DNA of 64,000 nucleotides from assembly GCA_003254905.1 (NCBI GenBank), contig QANU01102670.1, positions 385,929-449,928 of the forward strand. The letters are read 5' to 3'. Shown piece after piece: positions 1 to 11,400 of the stretch. The DNA comes from Nissolia schottii (taxonomy: Eukaryota > Streptophyta > Magnoliopsida > Fabales > Fabaceae). The notes below the pieces were generated by a model. That model was given only the letters and a program-made list of their open reading frames with translations, had not been told where the DNA came from and ran no database searches. Numbering within the stretch: position 1 is the stretch's first letter; every line of letters begins with the position of its first letter. Both the position numbers and the translations under genes were made by a program.

Positions 1-603
1 TTTATTTATTTTAATGAAACTTAGGCAGTTATATTTGCAAGTGAATTTCAATGATCTGCTGATAGTCATTCCATTTGGAGATGGATAATTTTTTATGTAC
101 TAAAATTTATGGTCATGCACTCTATTAAGTTAATCCTTACTCCTTAGCAATACTTGTGTTCCCATAAACTGGTGTAGGCATAGAATCCTTTTTATAATGA
201 CGTATATGATTGAGGATAGCTTTCCTCGAAGTTCTAACAAGTTAAGCTGGAAGCTATTAGAGTAGATGACTGCTATGCATTGTACATTGTGCTTGTTTTG
301 TTGCAAAATGTAGGCATTGACATTAGGCTGTGATTTATCACCAGATAAATGGAGTTTTGCCTGATAAATTCCGAGTTTGGATATATTCATCTTAATGCCC
401 TGATTGTATCTTGTATGTTTCTTATGGAATGTCATTCTGCATGTTTTCCCAAATAGGAAAGCATCAATACGCTGATTATGTGTCTGTTTTGGTATTTATT
501 TAGTGAAGCCAGTCTGTCTCATTGGGCTGAATTTTTGTTCTTTTGCATGCTTTCAATTTCTGCAATCTGCAATCTGAATTTCTGCTGCAATCAAAACGTT
601 TTG

Positions 604-766
604 GCTCGCTTTGGCCCGGTCTAAACACAGGTTTTAACTCGGCCCGAAGATGATCGGGCATATTGGGTTTAGGGTCGGGTCTGGGTCCTCAAAATTGGCC
701 CGGCCTAAATATAGGGCCCAGTTCGGGTATAGGTCAACCCGGCCCATGAACACCCCTAGATGAGGG
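604..766 (-). repeat. GC-rich hAT-like MITE fragment (copy 1)
   Basis: A stretch of GGCCCG and CCCGG motifs stands out from AT-rich surroundings. It ends at the right with a block reading ATGAACACCCCTAG, which in the opposite orientation is the CTAGGGGTGTTCAT terminus common to many plant hAT-like MITEs. A second, related segment ends the same way near 1118. I see no clean target-site duplication, so this is probably a degraded or truncated copy. Family assignment rests on the terminus only. Confidence 0.4.
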
Positions 767-944
767 CTAGTGAGATGAGGGCTAATTGAGACAAGCCACT
801 GAAGAAATACATTTGTTCTGCTTAATAAAATTGGGCTGAGAAAAAAAATTGGGCTGAAGGACATGGAAAAAAAATTGGACCAGAAGTGCAGAACCTATGG
901 GAATAAATTGTAATTATGAAGAAAAAAAAATAAAAAAATGTATA

Positions 945-1118
945 ATAGTATAGTGTACGGGCCGCCGGGCCGGGTGGCCCGAGGCTAGACCCGAACCCGG
1001 TATGAATTACAATCGGGTTTTTTTTTCTTAGAGATTTTTTGAAATTGGGCCCGATTCGGCCCAAATGCTTCAGGCCGGTTAGGGTTGGCGGGCCGAACCA
1101 GGTTATGAACACACCTAG
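945..1118 (-). repeat. GC-rich hAT-like MITE fragment (copy 2)
   Basis: It has the same character as the segment at 604-766: GGGCCG/CCCGG-rich, with a right end reading ATGAACACACCTAG. The two copies lie in the same orientation about 0.2 kb apart. The interior differs enough that they look like separate old insertions or a decayed duplication. No coding capacity was recognised. Confidence 0.4.
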
Positions 1119-1425
1119 TTCTCAACTTCTTCTCCCATATAGCATTACATACCCATTGTATATCTAGGAAACCAAGCAGAATCAAATTAAAAAAAAGTTT
1201 GTAAAAATAGAACATTCATATATCAGCAAAATATATCTTTGTTGATTCTTCTAGTTCTCACTAATTAGCATATGAGATGTATGATACTATCCTGTTATAT
1301 TATATCCATGTCTTTGTGATTGTTTGAATTGCTTGTTAACTATTATGCGCTTTATTTGACATATTGAACTGTTATGACCATCTTGGACAATTTCTGGGAC
1401 CAATTCATTAAAAAAAAAAGGCTTT

Positions 1426-1888
1426 AAAGCATAAAAATGAAAAGAAAAAAATTAGGTGTGGGGGCTAGGCCCATGTGCTTTTTTGGCCCCATGGGCCGTG
1501 TTGGTCTGAGTTGGCCAATAACATTCATGCTAACCATTTTTACAACATAAAAATGAAAAGAAAAAAATTAAGTGTGGGGGCTAGTCCCATGAACTTTTTG
1601 GGCTTGCGGACCCCATGGCCGTGTCGGCCCGAGTTAGTCGATAACGTTATTGCTAGCCATGTATAAAGCATAAAAATAAAAAAAAAAAAAGGTGTGAGGC
1701 CAAGCCCATGGACTTGTGGGGCCCATGGGCTGTGTTGGCCTGAATTGGCCGATAACATTATTGTTTGCCATCTTTATGGCATAAATGTGAAAGGAAAAAA
1801 GTAGGTGTCGGGGTTAGGTACATGGGCTTTTTGGCCCGTGGACCTCATTGCCGCGTCAATGGGCCAACACTAGCAAACAAAAAAAGGA
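1426..1888. repeat. Minisatellite, about 117 bp x 4
   Basis: Four head-to-tail units begin near 1426, 1542, 1665 and 1776. Each starts with a GCATAAAAATGAAAAG-like A-rich block, followed by AGGTGTGGGGGCTAGGCCCATG-like GC-rich sequence, GGCCGTGTTGG, and a block resembling GATAACATTATTGCTAGCCAT. Units differ by many substitutions and small indels, so the array is old. Short ORFs across it are by-products of the repeat. A further GGGCTT/GCCC-rich stretch (1900-2070) follows and ends in a MITE-like ATTCACAACCTCTAG. Confidence 0.75.
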
Positions 1889-2069
1889 TAAAAAATCAAT
1901 TTTACTTTACCAACATGGGCAATGGGCTAGCCCTAGCCCTGTGGGCTCAAGGCCCTATGGGCTTTTTGTCTATGGGGCTTTTGAGCCTTAAGGGCTTTTT
2001 GGGGCCCAAGCCCTTTTAAGCCCATTGAGAGTAGGGCTTAATAGAGTAGGGTCCCCTATTCACAACCTC

Positions 2070-3004
2070 TAGTTTATTTGTGTTGTGTTTACAATGCAGA
2101 TTTTAGTCATGGGTTTTGTGATGTATTTCAAAAACCTTTTGATGATTGGGTAGGGTGGATAATATGATGCAAGTTATCGATTGGTTCATGGTCTACTGAT
2201 TCTATGTTTTTAATTAATTGGAGGTGCCTTTGTTCTGATTGATGAATTTCTTGATAAAGATGTGGTTTTCAAAGGACCTAAATTACATTTTTATTTTCCT
2301 TTATTTAGCAATGGCATGCCTGTTACTATATGCTTTTCACTTCTGTATTGTGATGTTAAGTGGAACATGGGTCTCCCTTGCTGCTAGTGTGAGGATTTGT
2401 ATGTTTATTTGAGATAAATAAATGGTGCATGTGCAGCATACTAAAATGGGTTTGTTCACCTTTTTACTTCTGAAGAAAATTGATACGTTTGAAAGTTTCT
2501 TTCAAGCCATTTTGTTGACATTGTTGCGAAATGATTGGCAAGTTGTACTTGCAGTCATTGATGATTTTGGAATGTTGTTAAATGTAAGTTTTTTTGTTTG
2601 TTTTCTTCTTTTTTCGATGCTTTATGTCATTCATTTGAACTGAATCAAGAACAAGTGTATAGACATGGTGATAAGGCACTACCACAACATCATTGATTCA
2701 TTACATTAGTTAAATGAATTAGAAGGGTATATCATTACCTAGATACACGTATTCAGACTAGGCCATGAAATAATTACACTATTTGAATTTGTTATGTACT
2801 GACTACTGAACCATATGACTGATACTGAAATCTGACTGAGTCAGGAAGAAAATGAATCAGTTTGTTTTTCTTATTTGGATTTCTGTTATCTTCCATCTTA
2901 TGACCACCTTAGGCCAGTCATCTCCTCAATAGGTACTATTCCAACTTTCTCTTGAACGTATTTGTTTCTGATCTTATATTTTCTTGTGTGGCTTCCGCTG
3001 ACAG
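2070..3004 (+). other. Upstream region / 5' intron of CDC123
   Basis: No open reading frame here resembles a protein. The final bases CCGCTGACAG form a good splice acceptor three bases before the CDC123 ATG, so part of this stretch is probably a 5'-UTR intron with a non-coding first exon upstream. I could not place that exon. Sequence from about 2725 on is also present in the inverted CDC123 pseudogene, which shows that the duplication copied genomic DNA and not mRNA. Confidence 0.5.
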
Positions 3005-3007
3005 AGT

Positions 3008-4018
3008 ATGAAAGAAGAGGCGGTGAACCAGTGCCAGATTCAGGAATGGTACCCAAAGTTCAAATCAGTATCCATCAAGACCATAATTCATCAACTTCCA
3101 GAATCTTTTGTTGAATACCTTCTTGATGACTCAGGGCCTTTCCTGTTGCCCAATTCTGTTTCAAATGAAGATGCCTTACCCAATAGAATTCATAATACCC
3201 TTGAGGAAGAAGATTTCCAGGTGTCAGAAGGATCTGGCGACGAAGCAGAAGAGCCTTCACCACCCCCTTCTTTTCCTGAACTTGAATTGGAAATTAAGGA
3301 ATCCATTGAGTCCCTTGGGGGTGCAATCTTCCCCAAGCTGAATTGGAGTGCACCGAAAGACTCTGCTTGGATAAGTACAACTGGTACCCTTAGGTGCACC
3401 AGTTTCAGCGAGATTGCGCTCTTGCTCAAGGCATCTGACTCATTGGTCCATGACTTGTGTCATGCCTATGATTCCTGCAATGATAAATCTTCCTCGAGGC
3501 CCATGAGTTTCTTTCTTGCCATCCGGAAATGGTATCCATCCCTCCAGCCAGAGATGGAGTTTCGTTGTTTTGTGCAGGGTCACAAATTAGCTGGAATTTC
3601 TCAGCGCGAGGTGACTACTTTTTATCCTGCTCTTCTTGAAAAGAAGAACAATGTACTATCGCTGATACAGGGATTTTTCAACAATCATGTGAGAGGAAGG
3701 TTTGAATCAGAAAACTACACGTTTGATGTTTACATCACGAATGATGAGAGAGTTAAGGTTGTGGATTTCAACCCTTGGGGTGCTTTTACATTGCCATTGT
3801 TGTTTGCATGGGATGAGTTAGAGCAGATGGTTCTTAGTGAAGGAGATGAGGTGGAATTTAGAATTGTGGAACACCGATGCGGTGTGAGGCCAGGTCTGAA
3901 AACAGCTGTTCCATATGATTACTTGGATACCAGTCCAGGAAGTGGCTGGGATCAATTTCTGAGGAATGCAGATGCAGAGTTACGACGACAGACCAGGTCC
4001 CCACAAGCTGGTGCTTGA
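3008..4018 (+). CDS. CDC123: CDC123 (D123) family eIF2 assembly chaperone
   Basis: One uninterrupted exon encodes 336 residues, the usual plant CDC123 length. The family has an ATP-grasp fold and helps the eIF2 gamma and alpha subunits assemble, so it supports translation initiation in the cytoplasm. The sequence shows the family's conserved N-terminal block (WYPKFKSVSIKT near residue 14), an acidic Ser/Pro-rich linker at about 75-100, the EFRCFV block near 193, and VDFNPWG at 252-258, whose Asp and Asn correspond to family nucleotide/metal-binding positions. The start is chosen because it lies just after a splice acceptor and matches the conserved plant N-terminus. There is no signal peptide or membrane segment. 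A decayed inverted copy lies at 17.9-18.9 kb. Confidence 0.93.
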   Translation: MKEEAVNQCQIQEWYPKFKSVSIKTIIHQLPESFVEYLLDDSGPFLLPNSVSNEDALPNRIHNTLEEEDFQVSEGSGDEAEEPSPPPSFPELELEIKESIESLGGAIFPKLNWSAPKDSAWISTTGTLRCTSFSEIALLLKASDSLVHDLCHAYDSCNDKSSSRPMSFFLAIRKWYPSLQPEMEFRCFVQGHKLAGISQREVTTFYPALLEKKNNVLSLIQGFFNNHVRGRFESENYTFDVYITNDERVKVVDFNPWGAFTLPLLFAWDELEQMVLSEGDEVEFRIVEHRCGVRPGLKTAVPYDYLDTSPGSGWDQFLRNADAELRRQTRSPQAGA

Positions 4019-4213
4019 GAATTAGATGTTCCTTATTATTGTGAGAAAACAGAAAAGTGGACTTCTATTTTCTATTTTTGGAATGTTAATGATCTCTGTG
4101 GGATCCATCCTTTTTGAGCAATGGTTAATGAATTTGAGTGTTTTTGAAAAATCAGAAAAATCGCCTTGAAAGATTTCCAACATGTTCTCGAGTATTTTTT
4201 GTTTTGAGTTCAA

Positions 4214-5215
4214 TTGGATCCAATGAAAAGCTTAAATTGTCTATAGAAGCATAGATTTTTGGTTTTTGGGAATTTCTTGGAGTTACACAGTGAAAAAATT
4301 AGCCATATTTTTAAAAAACACAACTTTCTAATCTCTTCCTCTGATTCAATGACACTGGTTCAACTTGAAATCCGACACTGGTTAAACTTGAACCAAAAGC
4401 AAAATTAAAATTGAGAACCAAAATGCTTGATCGTGCCTAGATTTTCTACTAATTGGGACAACTCAGCTTAAGAAATTTGTAAGACATTCTTATTAAGCAA
4501 AAATTAAAAACAATCGAGAAGCAATGAGATTTGAAAGCTTAAGAAGACAGGTAAGGCTGTAAGCTATGAAAGAAAATCCATAATTAATATGGTTGATTTT
4601 GACATGAAAATAGCAAATTTGAGACCAATGATGTGGCTAGTCGCTCTAATAGACGCTCTTTCCATAAATTTTGAAACATCTTTGTGCTTGAACCGTAAAG
4701 CGTAGTATTTCTAGTAAACTACTGCGCAGTAAGGGACTTTGGGAGGGGCCAAAGTGTAGGATAAAAAAATGTATAAAAGGGAAGGTAAAATTTTTAAGAG
4801 AATTGAAATGGTGATCACACATTATAGAATTCGATTCATAAACTTTGATACATGTTTATCCTATTTATGGGCAAATTTACAAAATACAATACCACTAAAG
4901 ATCAAAGTTTAAAGGCGAAGAAATTAAAAGGAAATTTAAATCTAAACACATTTTGCTCCATTGTCAACTAGTTGTAGTATTTCAATTAAGTTGAAGTTTG
5001 CTTCATGCTTAAGGATGAAAGTTTTGATTGATCTGCAATAAACATGCACAATCAACTTTATACCATTTTTGTTTCGTAACATGGGTATAACCAATATTAG
5101 TCCTGGGTTAAGGAATGGAACTTGTCTTTCTCTTGGGATGGGATGGTAAAAGTGATAATTGTTCAATCTACAGTAACATATTAACCGAGTCTTTTTCATA
5201 TTTTCCGTCAAGTTG
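4214..5215. other. 3' flank and intergenic DNA
   Basis: The first ~100 bases are the CDC123 3' region, recognisable because they recur in the inverted pseudogene. The rest is AT-rich with no gene or RNA that I can support. Confidence 0.5.
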
Positions 5216-5800
5216 TTTTTCTAAATGCTTCATGTGTAATCATTATATGGATTGATGTTTTTGTTATGTATTTGTGATTTAAAATTTAATTTATTAATGT
5301 TAAGATTTTTTTTTTAGGTTGTCTGTCCGGTATTCAAGGCTTGGCCTTGACTAATCCGAGTCGACCCGGGTCGCGCACCTGGCTATGGTGGGTGAGTCTC
5401 CCAGCGGGGATAACTGCGTACACAAGGTCTCGAATTCGGGACCTTGCTTAAGCGATACCAAGCCGCTTACCACTTGGACCAACCCCCGTTGGTATTAATG
5501 TTAAGATCTTGAACTTGTCATTTGTGATTTATAATGTTAAACTTATATTATTTATGTATGATATAAAATTTGAAATTTAAACATTATTTAAGTATTTTTA
5601 AGTCATTTTATGTTATAATGAATATTTAAATAAATGCATATTATTTATTTAAATTTTTAAAATTTTTAAGTTATATATACACTTATTTTTATTATTATTT
5701 TATTTATTATTTATACCAATAAACTCACTAATTGAACTGATAATCCAACCGGGTAACCGAATCAAGTTATATGCCGGATTTTACAACTATGGTCTTTACC
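5216..5800 (+). repeat. AT-rich dispersed repeat, disrupted by a SINE
   Basis: The AT-rich sequence flanking the SINE, including TTGTCATTTGTGATTTA, recurs in reverse complement at about 54.02-54.40 kb with the same order of blocks. The end facing 5800 reads CCGGATTTTACAACTATGG, resembling the GTTATAAAATTCGGCC end of the 54-kb copy. This looks like two copies of one non-autonomous transposon in opposite orientation. No TSD was identified. Confidence 0.5.
5307..5493 (-). mobile_element. tRNA-derived SINE, full length
   Basis: Read on the minus strand, the element starts with a tRNA-like head: TGGTCCAAGTGGT fits the Pol III A box, and a B-box-like ATTCGAGACC follows about 45 bases later. A tRNA-unrelated body comes next, then a run of A residues. 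It is flanked by a perfect 14-bp direct repeat, ATTAATGTTAAGAT, at 5293-5306 and 5494-5507. This supports insertion by target-primed reverse transcription. The head resembles the Au-SINE type of plants. Two further copies lie at 52.9 and 53.4 kb. Confidence 0.88.
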
Positions 5801-8160
5801 AACGTAAATAAATAAACAAAGCGAGACATTATGCTTCATTACAGAGGGAACAATGGAAGCACAGCACATAGGCGTAGCAGAAACATCATCGAAAGAAAAA
5901 AGACTATTCCCATGCTCAGTTCAGTGACACTTAAAGCTCTTAGTCAATGATTCTGAGTTTCGGGCATCCAATTGAAGTGGGAGGTACCTAACCTACAACT
6001 TTGTTTCATTTGCTTTTAGTCACTTTGTCTTCTCAACTAGGTTATAGAGAAAAATCATACCCTATCTGTGCCCAGAGTCGAGCTTTTTTAATCAATTTTG
6101 TGGAATATGAGATCATGTGATTGTTGTTCAAGCTTAACATTGGGTTATTCAACTCTTATCAATTAAGGGAAAACAGTGCTCTACTTCGTCAACATTGTGA
6201 CCCTGCGTTTGCTTTGAAACTTGATAATAGTATGAAAGATTGAAAGTATAAGATATGTGTCGAATTATATTTTTAAAGAAAAGAATGACCTGGGCATATT
6301 TGGTTTTTATTGGATTGATTGTGTTGATTTTGAATTTCAAACTTACAAATTAGCCCATGAACCTGTGATTATATTTGCTGTCATGAATTTTGTCCCTTTT
6401 GCTTGTGATGCTTGGTAACGGCTCTGTAGAATGTTTCATACTTTTGTTATATTTTTCCGAATGCCAACTTTCGTTTGCCATATACAGTAGCATATTTCCC
6501 AACAGCAACTTTCTTTTGCCATATGCAGTAGCATTTTTTTCTGAACAGTGATGCATCATTCTGAAGTTATGTACTACCTTTGGTAGAATCATTGTAGGAA
6601 GAGCGGTGGATTCATTTGAGCCTTTTTCACAGTCATTCTCCTACAAAAGGTGGTATATAATGTCCACCATGTAATTGAATGAGTTCAAAGACTTATCATA
6701 TCTTTTACAAATATAAATACATTGATTTATAAATTTAAAAAAAACTGAAAAACAATTAATTTAAAACGGAAGAAATATTCAATATATTAACAGTTAAATA
6801 TGTAATAACTAATATTATTTCTCAGATGGCTTATTTATAACATATTGGTATGTATCAAGAAACAAATGAATAGATTTAACTCTATTTTTCTTTTTTTATC
6901 ACATTGGACATCTCTGATTTGTCTTTTAATATCTATGACTAATTTTAAATATCTTATGTACAAGTAATATATATCATTTATGACTTATAAGAATATAACT
7001 CTTAATAATTTTTCTTTTTATAGTTGACAATTTATCAAATCATTTATTATTCATTTTTATATTATAATTTACATTAAATCTTGTGATATTTTTGGTGATA
7101 ATCGTCATACATAACATCTAATCATTGATATTTCTATATATTTTTTTAAAAAAATAATAGTATACATTAAATGCAATGATTAAAATAAATATAATTTAAT
7201 TTTGAAACTTTACAAAATTTTATAAGCTTAATAAAATCAATCAAATATGCATTTTTGGTTCACCTAATTATGCATTTCAATTTTTTTTTTTTCCTGGGGT
7301 CTCGAACTAATTGTGTATATAGATGGCCTATTAGTACCATATAAGGAGTGGGCCAATTAGCATGATGCTCCTCAGTTTTCTTAGTTGTTGGGGTTAGGGG
7401 TTTATTTTGTCTATACCTTGATAAACCTTAATTAAATGTTTACTTGTTTTTTTTTTTAAATAGTTCAACAAAAATTGTTGTATTCTTCTAAATTACTAAA
7501 AAAAAAGGTTAAAGTGAATTACTTATTATTTTAAATTTATTATTAAATTTCAACGATTTAAATATAAATGATATTTGATACATTCATAAAAACTAAAATA
7601 ATGAAGAAAAAAATTATTTGTATTATTGTTATTAAATATTTCAATTAAAAATAATAAACAATCAAACATTGTTGGTCATATGAGATAATGTAAAAATAAT
7701 TCACATGTACAACAATGTGAGCATATGAAGATAATTGTGAAATTTTAACAGAAAAATTACGAAATGTAAAAATTAATTTCACAATATAGTAGTTTAAATT
7801 ATAAAATAAAATGTTTAGTTTATAGTTGACCAATCTGATAGATTATCACTAACTCTAATATGATATAGTTACGACAAAGTTGTTTTTGATAGTACATAAT
7901 TACAAAACTGTTCGATTCACATAATAAAATAATGTAGCCAGCAAAGAGTAACACAGCAGTGGTTTAGGGATGCCTATTCCACCTAAACTTTTATCTTTTA
8001 AAAAAATTAAAATAAAAAAAATGTATCAATCACGCCAATTGCATATATTTTTCTTCATTTTAACAGGCCACTAGTTACAAAAACTGGGCTCTGTGATATT
8101 GCCTTGACTGAGCAAAAGGAGTGGTGTGTGTTCTGAAAAGTGAAAAAGTACTACGGAGGG
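5801..8160. other. AT-rich intergenic region
   Basis: No protein-coding or RNA gene is recognisable. A ~41-bp imperfect duplication is visible at about 6465-6545, with both halves containing TTTGCCATAT and CAGTAGCAT. The remaining sequence is mostly homopolymeric and AT-rich. Confidence 0.5.
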
Positions 8161-8171
8161 ACCGAATTGTT

Positions 8172-8259
8172 TGGGCTGCCTCCATTAATGGGCCTCCCTT
8201 GAAAAAATTTGGAAAGTAAGTAATTGGTCCTTTTTGGTAAATTGGGCCACGAAAGCCCA
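8172..8259 (+). promoter_or_regulatory. Cluster of site II (TGGGCY) motifs upstream of DDB1
   Basis: Four TGGGCY motifs lie within 88 bp: TGGGCT at 8172, TGGGCC at 8189, TGGGCC at 8243, and an inverted copy (AGCCCA) at 8254. Site II elements in plants are bound by TCP-type factors and are common in promoters of housekeeping, ribosomal and cell-cycle genes. They end about 150 bp before the DDB1 start codon, consistent with a proximal promoter. The motifs are seen; their function here is inferred. Confidence 0.5.
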
Positions 8260-8409
8260 ATATTGGAAAAGAAAAAAATATTGAATAGGGTCGTCATGTG
8301 TGCCGATATCTGATTCTGATCGCGAGCGAGGGAGGGAGCTTCTATCATTCAGTATCCCGTAGCAGTTTGTTGCAGAGAGAGAAAAGAAGAAGAAGAAGAG
8401 AAGGAAGGG

Positions 8410-11400
8410 ATGAGTATATGGAACTATGCGGTGACAGCTCACAAGCCCACCAACGTCACCCACTCCTGCGTCGGCAACTTCACCAGCCCTCATGACCTCA
8501 ACCTCATTCTTGCGTCCGTCTTTCATCTTCTATGCCTCTTCTTTCCTTTTGGTTTTCCCCTTAGGGTTTTCTATCTCTTTCTTCAATTCATTGATGTTTC
8601 AATTTCTATTTGCAGGAAATGCACCCGCATCGAGATTCATTTGCTTTCTCCTCAGGGCTTGCAAGTAGGTTCCATTTCCATCCCATGCCTTGTTTTCTTC
8701 TTTCTTTATTTTTACTCACTATTTACACTGCATCATGTTGTGATGTTATGCCACTCGCACTACTTGTTTCAATTTCTTCTTCTTGTTTTGCAGCCTATGT
8801 TAGATGTACCGATATATGGAAGAATTGCAACCCTTGAACTCTTCCGCCCTCATGTAAGTCCAAAAAAAAAAATCTATCAATTAAATTGCTATATTTAGTC
8901 TTACTTAGAATTTTTTTTGTTTGGTCCGAAACAGGGTGAAACACAGGATTATTTGTTTATTGCAACCGAAAGATACAAATTCTGTGTTCTTCAATGGGAT
9001 CCTGACACTTTGGAGCTCGTAACACGGTAATATGCATGTGAAAGTGCAAATTACTTAGTTCTAAATTAACTAAAACAAAATTCATCATAGCAAAGGCTTC
9101 ATATGGCATCATCATCGAATAACGGAATGAGGAGAAAATAAATGTTCGTTTTATGAATTTGTTTAGTGTCATTTTGTCAGTTGCTTAAACATGGCATCTT
9201 TATTGATGGGTTTTCCAATTTTGTATACCCATTTTCTTAGGACTTTGGATGAAGGAAAGGAAATTAGCACCCCTTAGAAGTTTGGGTGGCATAACATTGA
9301 CTATTTTAGATTGAAATTCTTTCAGTTGTTGGGTACGTTGCATATATTGGATTATCGGACCTCCCCAGACCAAGCCTCGTGCACTATCGGATTATCAGAT
9401 CTCCAACTCAATTTTAATTTTGGTGTACCTTTTAGAATTAGAGTACTATTTTCCGTGTTATTAAAAAGCCACTATAGCGTAGCGGTAATGGAGTACTCCA
9501 CTATGTTATTAATAGTGGTTATAGTGGCGTGATAGCGGTTATAGCAGAGTAATAGCAGTATTCATAGTGAGTTTTTGGTTATCCGCTATTGATAACACTT
9601 GACTATTTTTTAATTTTTACAGAAAAAGTGAAAGAATGTTCTATTAATTGAAAGATAGGAGAGATGTACATGTTGGGGGGGAGGGCAATGAAACCACCCA
9701 ATGAAATTGAAACAAATGAAATAGGGAGCCTTAGCTCAAAGTAACATTAAAATTCTATATTTGAAATTCCTAATAAGATCAATAGTGTTTATCTCGTTAA
9801 TTTAATTTGTTGAATTCTCTTTGTTGTTGTTATACAGGGCAATGGGGGATGTTTCTGATCGTATAGGACGTCCGACAGATAACGGTCAGGTATTTAAACT
9901 GTTTCCCATCTAGGAACTAAATTGTGGGTGGTGATTGTGCTCATACAGTTGTATAATTTTTTTTGCAACATAAATGTTTTATCTTGTCTTGGATCAGATG
10001 AAAGCTGTGTAGTGTATTTCAGCAGTTTTTTCAATCCCTTTTTGCAGATTGGTATTATCGATCCTGATTGTAGGTTGATTGGACTCCACTTGTATGATGG
10101 GTTGTTTAAAGTATGTAACTTTTCTGCATTCTCTCATGTAATATTAGATTATAATCAACATAAATTTTGCTTTTGGCTCTCAGTAGTCATTATCATGTTA
10201 AGCTACTTGAATGGTTTTCTATTCATTGATTGTCCAGGTTATTCCCTTTGACAATAAAGGACAGCTCAAGGAAGCATTTAATATTAGGTAATCTCGTTAT
10301 GCTTTAGTTGTCTACACATGGATTCCATTTACAGTTGTTTGATCATTGCAACGCGTGCATAAATGTAGTAACTATGAGTTTATGACTTTGATGAATGACT
10401 GCCCGTGGTTATGTTTCTTGTACATTTTAGTTTATTAACATTACGATGTATTTGTTTTCAGGCTTGAGGAGCTCCAAGTTTTGGATATCAAATTTCTCTA
10501 TGGTTGTTCAAAGCCAACTATAGTGGTTCTTTACCAGGTTTCTAATTCTGATACCTATTTTTTTGTGGTATCAGTTTATTAATTTATCAAATGAAAATTG
10601 CTTGGGAGACCTAATTTATCAACCTACCCATCAACCTATACACTTTGATGAATGACACTTGGCATTTTAAGGGACAAAATAGGAAGTAAAATGCAAGTGT
10701 CATTCATCAAAATGTGTAGGTTGATTTGTTAGGCTTCCCAAACATTACTCTCTTTGTGAGCTGTTGTATTGTTTTGTTGCTTTTCTTTCCTTTTCTTTTA
10801 TTTTGATTTGGCACGGGAGAGTGGGGAAATATACCACTTCTCTTGCTAGTGCTTGATTTTATTTATCTTCAAATATCAATAGAAGATCATGGACTCTTGA
10901 TTCCAATATAATTTCATTCAAATTCTAATATAACATATATTTGTAGCTTATGATACTGGGAAAAAAAAATATTATGGACAACTTATACATGTACTTGTGA
11001 GTTTTAGAAATGGCAAAAAAAGTCTGCGTTACATTGACTATATTAGAATTGCTGACAAAGGGTTTTTATTTATTTATTTATTTATTATTATTATTATTAT
11101 TTTATTTTTAGTCATTGAGTGTTGAAGAGGACTTGTGACCCATATGTTGTACTGTTTTAGTTTTAGTTTATGGGTTTGATTTTCATAACTTATCTATCCC
11201 ATGTGTATATATACATAACATCCTTCTGTCATGTATTTATTTAGTGGGAAATATAACTACATTTAACTTAAAAATGTTGATGGGTTTTATAATGGATTTT
11301 TATTAATGACAGGATAACAAAGATGCTCGTCATGTTAAAACATATGAGGTTGCTCTGAAGGATAAAGATTTTGGCGAGGGTCCATGGTCCCAGAACAATC

